From G963667975 sp963677395 (GTDB lineage: Bacteria; Bacteroidota; Bacteroidia; Bacteroidales; G963667975): 64,000 nucleotides of DNA. Every line of letters begins with the position of its first letter. The first letter of the stretch is position 1. Positions 36,883-45,299 of this stretch are shown here, one piece after another. The DNA is taken from the NCBI GenBank assembly GCA_963677395.2, contig OY781965.2:3906001-3970000 (forward strand), read 5' to 3'. The position numbers were made by a program, and so were the translations under genes. Under the pieces are notes generated by a model, which searched no databases, was not told the DNA's origin, and saw nothing but the letters and a program-made list of their open reading frames with translations.

Positions 36883-39240
36883 ATGAAACAGAAAATACTG
36901 TTTCTGCTGTTTGCTATACTTATCATGTATGCATCAGCCGAAGCACAAAACAGATATATACTTCAAGGTATAGTTGTTTCTGAAGATGGAAAGGCTCTTC
37001 CGCAGGCAAATCTATTATTGACAAATTTATCTATCGGAACTGCAACTAACCTAAATGGATGTTTTCAGCTTACAAACATACCAAAGGGAAAATACCAGCT
37101 TATATGTAAATACCTTGGTTATAAGGAATTAAACCTTGTTATTTTGATTCAAAAAGACACCTCTGTAATCCTGAAAATGAGTCCCATAAATATTCAAATG
37201 AAGGAAGTAGAGATTATGGATAATGCCTCTCAAAATCAAAAACGAGAAAACAGCCTGCCGTTTATTCATATAAACAAAGATTTTCTGATTGAAAACGAAG
37301 GAAGTAGCCTTGTGCAAATGCTGGAAAAGATACCTGGCATTTCGGCTTTGAATATTACTTCCGGTGTTTCGAAGCCCATGATTCGAGGACTTGGTTTTAA
37401 CAGAGTAGTGGTTACTACCTATGGTATAAAACAGGAAGGACAACAATGGGGTGCTGACCATGGTCTGGAAATAGATCCTAATAGTGTTGAAAACATAGAA
37501 ATTACCAAAGGTCCCGGTTCCTTACAGTATGGTTCGGATGCCATAGGAGGTGTAATCAACATCAAACAGCCGTACTTAACGGTAAAAGATAGTGTTGAAG
37601 CAGAAGTTCAGCTTAAAGCGAAAAGTAATAATAACTTTTCAGGAAGCACTGCAAAGATCAGTTTAAATAGAAATAACCAATTGCTTCGTATTCGAATTTC
37701 AGGCGAAACCTACGGTGATTATTCAATACCTGCCGATTCGTTCGAATACAACAACTGGCGGCTTCCACTTCATAATAGGAAGCTAAAAAACAGCGCAGGC
37801 AGAAATCTGAGCGGAGAAATTATGCTCGGAACCCTGAAAAAATGGGGAACCGCCATGATTACAATTAGCAATTATTATCAGAAGATTGGTTTTTTCACAG
37901 GTGCACATGGTATGCCCAATGTGAAAAATCTTGAAAATGACGGAGATTCCTACAATATAGACTTTCCTTACCAACAAGTAAATCACCTGAAAGTAATCGC
38001 TAACATCTACTACTTCAAAAACGGAAAACAGACTGAGATTGATGCAGGCTATCAGCTTAATCACCGTCAGGAATATTCATATCCACATACTCACGGACTG
38101 GGGCCTCAACCTCAGGGAAACCTTGAGATTGACTTCAAACTTCACACCCTCTCTCTTAACATTCGGAAAGAGCTCAAACACAATGAACTACAAACACAAT
38201 CCACAGGTATAAATATTCAGTATCAGCAAAATACAAAAGACGGATACGGATTTTTGCTCCCCGACTTTAACTCATTTTCGGGAGGTGTGTTTTATTTACG
38301 CAAGCATAAACTCAGCAAAAAACTTAACCTGCAGGCTGGAATCCGTTCCGATTTTGCAAAAATCAGAATTAAGCAGTATCTGGAACCTCAATACGATAAC
38401 AACGCTCAAATTATCGGCTATTTTCAGCGAAGCCCAAACCTTGACCGAACTTTTTTTAATCTTTCAGGCTCAACAGGAATCAGCTACCAGTATTCCGAAA
38501 AACTAATATTCAGGACAAATTTGGGCAGTTCCTATAAAATTCCGACAGCGGTAGAATTATCCTCAAATGGAGTGCACCATGGTTCGTTCCGGCACGAAAT
38601 GGGTGATTCGCTTCTAAAGGCAGAACGAGCCTATCAGTTTGATTTCTCGGCAGAATTCACCTCTTCTGACATAGAAATCACATTTTCAACTTATCTCAAT
38701 TATTTTAAAGGGTATATCTTTTTGAATCCCAGCGGACAGTTTTCGTTTCTACCCGATGCAGGGCAAATCTACAAGTATGAACAGGCAGATGCGTTGCACA
38801 CCGGAGCGGAATTAGAAACAGTCATGAAAACAGGTAAAAATCTTTCATTCCGAAATACTTTACAGTATGTGTTTGCCCAAAATCTGGAAACAAATTACCC
38901 TGTACCCTTTACTCCTCCTATGGAATGGCAAAGCAGCATCAGATACCAATGGATACCCCAAAGCAATTTATTTAAATCTGTTTATTTTGAAACCTCTGCA
39001 ACAATAACTGCTCCGCAAAACAGAGTGGCAAGAAATGAGATTTGTACGCCCGGCTATACCATATTTCACCTTTCTACAGGAAGTGAGCTTAAGCTGTTCA
39101 AACAAACCCTGAATATAAACTTTTCTGTACAGAATATTCTGAATAAAACTTATTTCAACCATCTAAGCCTGTACCGAAAGTTAAACCTTCCGGAATCCGG
39201 ACGAAATATTACCATTAGTATTTTATGGAAAATCAAATAA
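36883..39240 (+). CDS. TonB-dependent outer-membrane receptor, probably for a metal or metal complex
   Basis: 785 residues from the ATG at 36883, which begins a signal peptide (MKQKILFLLFAILIMYASAEA); the frame opens at 36781. A carboxypeptidase-regulatory-like domain (about 24-105) is followed by the plug (PGISALNITSGVSKPMIRGLG, GSLQYGSDAIGGVINI) and a beta barrel ending in ISILWKIK. A His-containing loop (GAHGMPNVKN, YPHTHGLGPQ) resembles zinc or copper receptors such as ZnuD. No SusD partner is present, which argues against a glycan role. The stop is 11 bases before the DUF4625 start. Confidence 0.88.
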   Translation: MKQKILFLLFAILIMYASAEAQNRYILQGIVVSEDGKALPQANLLLTNLSIGTATNLNGCFQLTNIPKGKYQLICKYLGYKELNLVILIQKDTSVILKMSPINIQMKEVEIMDNASQNQKRENSLPFIHINKDFLIENEGSSLVQMLEKIPGISALNITSGVSKPMIRGLGFNRVVVTTYGIKQEGQQWGADHGLEIDPNSVENIEITKGPGSLQYGSDAIGGVINIKQPYLTVKDSVEAEVQLKAKSNNNFSGSTAKISLNRNNQLLRIRISGETYGDYSIPADSFEYNNWRLPLHNRKLKNSAGRNLSGEIMLGTLKKWGTAMITISNYYQKIGFFTGAHGMPNVKNLENDGDSYNIDFPYQQVNHLKVIANIYYFKNGKQTEIDAGYQLNHRQEYSYPHTHGLGPQPQGNLEIDFKLHTLSLNIRKELKHNELQTQSTGINIQYQQNTKDGYGFLLPDFNSFSGGVFYLRKHKLSKKLNLQAGIRSDFAKIRIKQYLEPQYDNNAQIIGYFQRSPNLDRTFFNLSGSTGISYQYSEKLIFRTNLGSSYKIPTAVELSSNGVHHGSFRHEMGDSLLKAERAYQFDFSAEFTSSDIEITFSTYLNYFKGYIFLNPSGQFSFLPDAGQIYKYEQADALHTGAELETVMKTGKNLSFRNTLQYVFAQNLETNYPVPFTPPMEWQSSIRYQWIPQSNLFKSVYFETSATITAPQNRVARNEICTPGYTIFHLSTGSELKLFKQTLNINFSVQNILNKTYFNHLSLYRKLNLPESGRNITISILWKIK

Positions 39241-39251
39241 TTAAATCTATT

Positions 39252-39698
39252 ATGAAATCACACACATTAATTTTTACAGCTATTTTACTAACTGGTCTGG
39301 CTTATGCCGGATGTAGTAAAAATGATGATAATGACAGCACAAAACCTGTCATCACATTGAATTCTCCCAAAGAAGGGGAAGTAATTTACGCGGGTACAGA
39401 TACCAGCATAGTATGCATGAATGCAACATTTAGTGACAACGAGAAGCTGAAGCAGTATAAAATCAACATCCACAATGCTGCGGGTCATGGGCATAAAAAC
39501 GGAAACAATTTATGGGACACCACTATTATTCAGCCACTTGACGGAAGAAGCCGGGATGTTGATTTTGACATCAGTTTGGCCAACTTTCACATTGCTGATA
39601 CAGCAGATTATCACTTTATGGTTTATTGTCTGGACGAAGCCGGGAATGAGTCAATGGTTTACCGAACTATCGGGATTAAATGGCACGGCAAAAAGTAA
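39252..39698 (+). CDS. DUF4625 lipoprotein
   Basis: 148 residues from the ATG at 39252. Lipoprotein signal ending in YAGCSK, then an Ig-like beta domain (KPVITLNSPKEGEVIYAGTD) with a His-rich stretch NAAGHGHKNG. DUF4625 proteins are typical partners of Bacteroidota TonB receptors of the type encoded just upstream. It is probably a surface or periplasmic lipoprotein that helps capture or deliver a metal; this is inference from the His motif and position. Confidence 0.8.
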   Translation: MKSHTLIFTAILLTGLAYAGCSKNDDNDSTKPVITLNSPKEGEVIYAGTDTSIVCMNATFSDNEKLKQYKINIHNAAGHGHKNGNNLWDTTIIQPLDGRSRDVDFDISLANFHIADTADYHFMVYCLDEAGNESMVYRTIGIKWHGKK

Positions 39699-39714
39699 TT
39701 AGCTATTGAATAAC

Positions 39715-39756
39715 AAACCAGATCTAACAGGTTCAAGTGCCTGCCAGATCTGGTTT
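39715..39756. repeat. Inverted repeat after DUF4625, terminator or REP-like
   Basis: AAACCAGATCT (39715-39725) pairs exactly with AGATCTGGTTT (39746-39756), and inside it CAGG with CCTG. Only a 3-T tail follows, so termination is possible but not certain; similar CCTG/CAGG palindromes are common between Bacteroidota genes. Confidence 0.6.
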
Positions 39757-39772
39757 CTCAAGATTTTTAAAT

Positions 39773-40369
39773 TCAATGTTTTACAGCCAGCGCCCTCCAA
39801 ACTGTAGAATCGCCCTGATGTAAAGGACCTTCGTTAAGAATAACCTCTTCTTTTCTTAATATTTGGAAATCGAAACCGGGGAAATCACTTCGAATCATCT
39901 CTTCATTGTAGAGCATTTCTTCCAGCTTTGGGCCTGAGGTATTACGGGCAATATGTTCTTTCGCAAATGCCTCAAAAATCAATATGCCTCCGGGTTTTAA
40001 AAAGCTGGTAATATGTCTGGCTGACTGATTGCGGATATTTTCTGGCAGATGGCAATAAATCCAGGCAATTGCATCAAATGACTCAGGATCATAATCTGTT
40101 TCAAGAATATCACACACATCATACCGAAGTCGAGTATTCTTTTCCCGTGCTAAAAATAACGCTTTCTCTTTTCCTGATTCACTTTGGTCGAAAGCCATTA
40201 CATCCCATCCTCTTTGAGCAGCATAAACAGCATTACGACCTTCGCCTTCAGCCGAAAACAAAATTGCACCTGGCAATTGAACTTTTAGTTGCTCTTTCAG
40301 CCATTCATTGGGTTGGTCACCATAAACAAAGCCCTCTTCGGCATAGCGTTGATTCCAAATTTCTTTCAT
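39773..40369 (-). CDS. Class I SAM-dependent methyltransferase
   Basis: 198 residues. It starts MKEIWNQRYAEEGFVYGDQPNEWL, has a degenerate motif I (ILFSAEGEGRNAVYAA), motif II MAFDQSESG and DAIAWIYCHLP as motif IV. This matches the small thiopurine/TehB-like methyltransferases that act on small molecules, sometimes tellurite or selenite. The substrate is unknown. Single gene, convergent with the DUF4625 gene. Confidence 0.82.
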   Translation of the reverse strand: MKEIWNQRYAEEGFVYGDQPNEWLKEQLKVQLPGAILFSAEGEGRNAVYAAQRGWDVMAFDQSESGKEKALFLAREKNTRLRYDVCDILETDYDPESFDAIAWIYCHLPENIRNQSARHITSFLKPGGILIFEAFAKEHIARNTSGPKLEEMLYNEEMIRSDFPGFDFQILRKEEVILNEGPLHQGDSTVWRALAVKH

Positions 40370-40420
40370 TATTCAGATTTTAAATTATATGTTCAATACA
40401 CAACAAAAGGTTAATTCAGC

Positions 40421-40449
40421 GAAGATTTGAAATCTTCATGATACTTTTG
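40421..40449 (+). promoter_or_regulatory. Palindrome plus -7 element before the MFS-CDF operon
   Basis: GAAGATTT-G-AAATCTTC at 40421-40437 is a perfect palindrome with 8-base arms, ending 4 bases before TACTTTTG (40442-40449). It covers the -33 region, where a repressor or activator would bind. No TTG at the ideal spacing. The start codon of the MFS gene is 53 bases further on. Confidence 0.55.
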
Positions 40450-40501
40450 TCAACAAAACAATCCCCTTTTCAGATTGTTCTCTTATCCCAATACAAAAGA
40501 A

Positions 40502-41671
40502 ATGAATAAACTCTGGACCCGCAACTTTACTTTTATGGTTTTGGGAAATCTATTTATGGCCATGGCCTTTTATTTTCTGATTCCTGTCCTTCCAATTTAC
40601 ATTACCGATGTGATGAAGGTTTCCAAAGGGGAGGTGGGGCTTGTTTTTGCAACATATACTCTTGCGGCACTGATTATCCGACCGCTGACAGGAGTTGCAC
40701 TGGATACATTGGGACGCAAATGGATTTACCTGATATCGATGTTCTTTTTCTCCATGCTTTTTGGATCATATATTTTTGCAAACACCATATTTTTATTGAT
40801 TTTAGTACGATTAGCGCATGGTTTTGTGTGGGGAGTAAATACCACTGCAGGATCAACGATAATTGTTGATTTTGTACCTGCTGAACGTCGTGGTGAAGGC
40901 ATTGGGTTTTATGGTCTTTCTATGGGTATTGCGATGGCTTTAGCTCCTTTTCTGGCAATGAAAATTACAGGAGAAAACAATTATCACGCATTGTTTATCA
41001 GTGCTTTCGTGTTTGCTGTTGTCAGTTTTATTCTGGTGGTCTTTATCCGTTTTCCGAAATTCAAAAAACACGAAAATCATAGTGGAATAAAACTCGAAAA
41101 CTTCTTTACCATGAAAGCTACTCCTGCATCTTTAAATATCTTATTCATTATGATACCTTACGGAGCAGTGATAACCTTCATCAGCATCTTTGCAAAAGAA
41201 AACCACCTTCCAAACCCCGGCTCATTCTTTCTTATTTTCGCCATTGGACTTACTGTTTCACGTATTTTGTCAGGAAAAATATTCGACCGTAAAGGTCCGA
41301 AAAACATCTTGACACTTGGGCTTATTTTACTAACACTCAGCTTTCCTTCTTTGGCTTTTTTTGTCACAAAATTCGGATTTTTAGTTTCGTCACTTATAAT
41401 GGGAGCAGGTTTTGGGATTACATTTCCGATTTTTCAGGCGATGATCAACAACATTTTGAAGCCACAGGAAAGAGGAGCTGGCAATTCGACGTATCTCACA
41501 GCCATTGATATTGGAATAGGATCAGGATCGGTATTAATAGGACTTGTTTCGCAAAGTATCGGACTGCAAAATGCATTTTATGTATGTGGAGGAATTTCTT
41601 TACTTTCACTGATATTTTTCAGATTCAGGGCTTTTCCACACTATACTTTTCACCTGAACAACAAAGCATAA
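40502..41671 (+). CDS. MFS transporter
   Basis: 389 residues and about 12 membrane segments, from the ATG at 40502 (a TTG at 40475 is possible). N-terminus MNKLWTRNFTFMVLGNLFMAMAF; motif A RPLTGVALDTLGRKW; ERRGEGIGFYGLS. Belongs to the drug/metabolite-efflux type of MFS, close to a second MFS protein of equal length at 55668-56837. The CDF gene follows after 21 bases, so the two are cotranscribed. Substrate unknown. Confidence 0.85.
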   Translation: MNKLWTRNFTFMVLGNLFMAMAFYFLIPVLPIYITDVMKVSKGEVGLVFATYTLAALIIRPLTGVALDTLGRKWIYLISMFFFSMLFGSYIFANTIFLLILVRLAHGFVWGVNTTAGSTIIVDFVPAERRGEGIGFYGLSMGIAMALAPFLAMKITGENNYHALFISAFVFAVVSFILVVFIRFPKFKKHENHSGIKLENFFTMKATPASLNILFIMIPYGAVITFISIFAKENHLPNPGSFFLIFAIGLTVSRILSGKIFDRKGPKNILTLGLILLTLSFPSLAFFVTKFGFLVSSLIMGAGFGITFPIFQAMINNILKPQERGAGNSTYLTAIDIGIGSGSVLIGLVSQSIGLQNAFYVCGGISLLSLIFFRFRAFPHYTFHLNNKA

Positions 41672-41692
41672 TTCAATCAATACTTCACATAA

Positions 41693-42568
41693 ATGGCACA
41701 CGATCATACTCATACCGAAAATAATATTAAAATTGCTTTTTTTCTCAATCTGGTATTCACTATCATTGAAGTTGTGGGAGGCCTTTTCACCAACAGTCTG
41801 GCCATTTTATCAGATGCATTGCATGACTTAGGTGATAGTTTAAGCCTGGGGTTATCATGGTATTTTCACAGGGTATCACATCGCAAGCGCGATAACGCTT
41901 ATTCTTATGGCTACAAGCGTTTTTCCATACTGGGAGCAATTATCAATTCAATCGTACTCACCGTTGGTTCTATCTACATTTTACTGGAAGCGATTCCCCG
42001 CATTTTAAACCCTGAAGCTGTAAAAGCTGATGGTATGATTTTGCTGGCTGTAATTGGAATTCTGGCAAACGGGGCAGCAGTTTTCCGTTTGGCTCAGGGA
42101 AGCAGTCTCAATGAGAAAGTTGTAAAACTTCATCTGATGGAAGATGTTTTAGGGTGGGTGGCTGTTTTGGTGGCCTCTATTGTTATGAAATTCTGGAACA
42201 TTCCTGTACTGGATCCTTTATTATCGTTAGGCATATCTGTTTATATACTTATTAATGTATTCCGGAACATGAAGGAAGCCATACGGATTATGCTTCAGGG
42301 CATTCCAATGAATACTGAGATAGAACCTATTGAACAAGAGATCCGAAATTTTGAAGAGGTACTGAATGTTCATGATATGCATCTGTGGACTCTGGATGGT
42401 GAATATCATGTATTATCGTTACATATTGTAGTTTCGAAAGAAAAGAGGCTTGAGTCACTCGCCTGCTTGAAAGAAGAAATCAGAGAAGCACTAAAGAGCT
42501 ATCATATTGAACATGTGACCATTGAATTTGAACCGGAGGGAGAGAAGTGTTGTATGCAAGAATGTTAA
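41693..42568 (+). CDS. Cation diffusion facilitator (zinc/divalent metal exporter)
   Basis: 291 residues with six membrane segments. Metal site residues are in SDALHDLGD (helix II) and HLMEDVLGW (helix V), and there is a C-terminal cytoplasmic domain about 200-291 (NVHDMHLWTLDGEYHVLSLHIV). His-rich N-terminus (HDHTHTE) and a terminal Cys cluster (KCCMQEC) could bind metal. Exports Zn2+ or a similar ion in exchange for protons. Cotranscribed with the MFS gene upstream. Confidence 0.92.
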   Translation: MAHDHTHTENNIKIAFFLNLVFTIIEVVGGLFTNSLAILSDALHDLGDSLSLGLSWYFHRVSHRKRDNAYSYGYKRFSILGAIINSIVLTVGSIYILLEAIPRILNPEAVKADGMILLAVIGILANGAAVFRLAQGSSLNEKVVKLHLMEDVLGWVAVLVASIVMKFWNIPVLDPLLSLGISVYILINVFRNMKEAIRIMLQGIPMNTEIEPIEQEIRNFEEVLNVHDMHLWTLDGEYHVLSLHIVVSKEKRLESLACLKEEIREALKSYHIEHVTIEFEPEGEKCCMQEC

Positions 42569-42569
42569 A

Positions 42570-42601
42570 AAAAAGCGCTGATGCATGCACCAGCGCTTTT
42601 T
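42570..42601. terminator. Bidirectional terminator between CDF and gpmA
   Basis: AAAAAGCGCTG (42570-42580) pairs with CAGCGCTTTTT (42591-42601), perfect arms with A and T tracts. It starts 2 bases after the CDF stop and ends 2 bases before the gpmA stop, so it serves both genes. Confidence 0.88.
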
Positions 42602-42602
42602 A

Positions 42603-43349
42603 CTATTTACTTTTCCCTTGATTTGCAACGGCTTCCATCAGCTTTTTGATCTCTTCAGGATCTCCAAGGAAATAATCTTTCTGTAGGTTAAGATTATCGT
42701 CAAACTCAAAAACATAGGGAATTCCGGTAGGAAGATTAAGGCTGACAATTTCTGTGTCAGGAATATTCTTAAGGTATTTGATGATTCCGCGTAAACTGTT
42801 ACCATGAGCAGCAACCAATACTTCTCCACACTCCATCAGTTTTTTCGAGATTTCGTTTTGCCAGTAAGGAACAATACGTTCAACAGTATCTTTTAACGAC
42901 TCGGTTAACGGAATATCCTTTGGGTCAACCTGTTTGTATTTATCCTCAAGACGAGTATTCCGTGGATCGTTTTCTTCCAGGGGCATAGGAGGCACATCAT
43001 AGCTTCTGCGCCAGATAAGTACCTGTTCTTCGCCAAATTTTGCAGCCATTTCGCCTTTATTCAATCCCTGAAGATTGCCATAATGTTTCTCATTTAAACG
43101 CCAGCTTTTTTCGACCGGAAGCCAGAGTAGATCCATCTCTTCCAATACGAGATTCAACGTTTTGATAGCACGTTTCAGATATGAAGTATAACAATAGTGA
43201 AATCTGAACCCGTTTTCTTTGAGCGTTTTTCCTGCTTTGCGGCCTTCTTCAACACCTTTTTCCGACAAATCAACATCCGTCCAACCGGTAAAACGGTTTT
43301 CCTTATTCCAGGTACTTTCTCCATGACGAATTAAAACCAGTCTTTTCAT
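42603..43349 (-). CDS. gpmA: 2,3-bisphosphoglycerate-dependent phosphoglycerate mutase
   Basis: 248 residues, the dPGM length. LIRHGESTWNKENRFTGW carries the catalytic His9 and the substrate loop; the second catalytic His is in VAAHGNSLR, and ENDPRNT is typical. Interconverts 3- and 2-phosphoglycerate in glycolysis. Single gene with no recognisable promoter. Confidence 0.96.
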   Translation of the reverse strand: MKRLVLIRHGESTWNKENRFTGWTDVDLSEKGVEEGRKAGKTLKENGFRFHYCYTSYLKRAIKTLNLVLEEMDLLWLPVEKSWRLNEKHYGNLQGLNKGEMAAKFGEEQVLIWRRSYDVPPMPLEENDPRNTRLEDKYKQVDPKDIPLTESLKDTVERIVPYWQNEISKKLMECGEVLVAAHGNSLRGIIKYLKNIPDTEIVSLNLPTGIPYVFEFDDNLNLQKDYFLGDPEEIKKLMEAVANQGKSK

Positions 43350-43412
43350 CTGTAATCAATTTAAAATTAAGGTCACACATACTTGCAATCCAGACTATTC
43401 CGAAAAGCAAAT

Positions 43413-44216
43413 TTATTTTTTATTGTCAAATTGTAATCTATTCTTTAGTGCAAGAGCTATCAAAATTAGTCCTCCTGCAATAAATGGCAAGCTAAGTAAC
43501 TGTCCCATATTCAGCGTAAGCGCATCTTCAAACTTCACCTGATTTTCCTTAAGAAATTCAACCAGAAAACGTGCTGAAAAAAGCAACGTGAGAAACATTC
43601 CGAAAATCATGCCGTTGTTGGGTTTTCCGTCATGTTTGTAATAATACCAGCGAAGCAGAAAGAAAATAGCCAAATAAGACAAGGCTTCATAAATCTGAGT
43701 TGGATGACGGGGAATATTATCTTCACTTGTAAAAACAAAAGCCCAGGGAAGATCTGTCTGTTTACCGTAAATTTCTGAATTCATCAAATTTCCAGTACGG
43801 ATAAACGTTCCGGCTAACGCAACTACAATGGAAATACGGTCGATTACCCAAAAGAAATTCAATTTAGTTTGCCTGAAATAGAAATAAAGGGCAATAATGA
43901 TTGCAATTGCAGCACCATGACTGGCTAGTCCTCCTTCCCAGATATAGAGAATTTTTATGGGATTCTTCAGGTAATAGGATCGCTCATAAAACAAGCAATG
44001 TCCAAGTCTGGCTCCAATTACAGTAGCCAAAATCATATACATTGCCAGCTTATCCAACAATGGAATAGGAACTTCTTCTTTTTTGAAGAACTTGGTCATC
44101 ACAAGATAGCCTACATAAAATCCGGCAGCAAACAACAATCCATACCAACGAATATGTAACCCACCAATTGATAATAAATCGGGTTTAACACCCCAATGTA
44201 TAAAGTTTAGTATCAT
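43413..44216 (-). CDS. lgt: Prolipoprotein diacylglyceryl transferase
   Basis: 267 residues, about seven membrane segments. Lgt signatures: HIRWYGLLFAAGF near the N-terminus, the RTGNLMNSEIYG motif and HPTQIYEA. Transfers a diacylglyceryl group from phosphatidylglycerol to the lipobox Cys of lipoproteins, for example GldH and DUF4625 in this window. TAACTTTG on the minus strand at 44246-44239 is a good -7 element 23 bases upstream of the start. Confidence 0.95.
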   Translation of the reverse strand: MILNFIHWGVKPDLLSIGGLHIRWYGLLFAAGFYVGYLVMTKFFKKEEVPIPLLDKLAMYMILATVIGARLGHCLFYERSYYLKNPIKILYIWEGGLASHGAAIAIIIALYFYFRQTKLNFFWVIDRISIVVALAGTFIRTGNLMNSEIYGKQTDLPWAFVFTSEDNIPRHPTQIYEALSYLAIFFLLRWYYYKHDGKPNNGMIFGMFLTLLFSARFLVEFLKENQVKFEDALTLNMGQLLSLPFIAGGLILIALALKNRLQFDNKK

Positions 44217-44546
44217 TGTTTAATCTATTATTGAGTGGCAAAGTTAATCAATCTGCGGAATTGTTTTATCAGTTCGTTTTTCATCTGGAAATAACAATGC
44301 TTCCTTTTAAACGGATGTTCTTAAGAAAGCATCTTTTAATCAAGCAATATATTTAAAGTCAATATATTAAATACACACCCAAAACACAGCAGCTTTTCAA
44401 TCAATTTTAACTCACGAATTCAAAAAAGGAAATCGTGCATATTACTTTCGGATATGAAAATGCAGAATAGAAGACGCTGCTAAAGCAAATCCATGTAAAT
44501 TTGCCATTTCAGATTAAATATCTATTTTTGAATACCTCTTAATACA
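44217..44546. promoter_or_regulatory. Divergent promoter region lgt/cutC
   Basis: 330 bases without a gene. It holds two -7 elements: TAACTTTG (minus, 44246-44239) for lgt and TAAATTTG (plus, 44496-44503) for cutC. Neither has a TTG at the ideal -33 distance. Nothing else was recognised. Confidence 0.45.
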
Positions 44547-45299
44547 ATGGTCAAACTTCCTTTTACACTTGAAATTTGCGCAGGTAATCTTGCTTCAGCT
44601 TTGAACGCTTACCGTGCGGGCGCTCAACGCATAGAACTTTGCACAAGCTTAGATACCGGAGGGTTAACCCCTTCTGCCGGATTAATAAAATACCTGAAAG
44701 AAAACACTTTACTCACCCTAAATGTACTTATAAGACCACGTCCGGGTAATTTCTGTTACAATAATGAAGAATTTCAGGTTATTTTAGACGATATTCAAAT
44801 GTGTAAAGAAGCCGGAGCAGACGGAATTGTGGTAGGTCTTCTTAATAATGATCTTACAATTGATATCGGTAGATGCTCTCAAATTAAAGATGCAGTGGGT
44901 AATATGAGTTTGACATTTCATCGGGCATTCGACATGATTGAAGACTCGTTTCAGGCACTGGAAGAGCTGATTGTACTTGGATACGACAGAATTCTCACTT
45001 CCGGAACCATGCAAACTGCTTACGAAGGTCTTATTATGATTCAGGAGCTAAATTCTTTAGCTGATGGAAGAATCATTATTTTACCCGGCTCCGGAATTAA
45101 TCCGTCTAATATCGACGAAATAATCCGTCGTACCAAAGTACAAGAGATTCATGCATCGGCTATCCTAAAATCAATCGCCGAAACTCCTGACATAAAAGGT
45201 TTCCGAAATCAATTTACCCATAATCCAGAAGCAATATCCCATGAAGAAACAATCCGAACATTACTCAGGCTTGGCTATCAGGCAGCTCGTTCTTTATAG
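44547..45299 (+). CDS. cutC: CutC family protein
   Basis: 250 residues forming the CutC TIM barrel: LEICAGNLASALNAYRAGAQRIELC, GGLTPSAGLI, LIRPRPGNFCYN, MTFHRAFD-like LTFHRAFDM and GSGINPSN. Linked historically to copper tolerance in E. coli, but the role is disputed and an enzymatic function is more likely. The beta-mannosidase gene overlaps its last 59 bases in another frame, so the two are translated from one message. Confidence 0.9.
   Translation: MVKLPFTLEICAGNLASALNAYRAGAQRIELCTSLDTGGLTPSAGLIKYLKENTLLTLNVLIRPRPGNFCYNNEEFQVILDDIQMCKEAGADGIVVGLLNNDLTIDIGRCSQIKDAVGNMSLTFHRAFDMIEDSFQALEELIVLGYDRILTSGTMQTAYEGLIMIQELNSLADGRIIILPGSGINPSNIDEIIRRTKVQEIHASAILKSIAETPDIKGFRNQFTHNPEAISHEETIRTLLRLGYQAARSL

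Noticed and set aside
36883..39240. SusC-type polysaccharide utilisation system
   Set aside because: No SusD gene and no glycosidase adjacent; a DUF4625 lipoprotein follows instead.
39725..39745. tRNA-like GGTTCAAGTGCC phrase
   Set aside because: It is the loop of an inverted repeat; no acceptor stem or anticodon arm fits.
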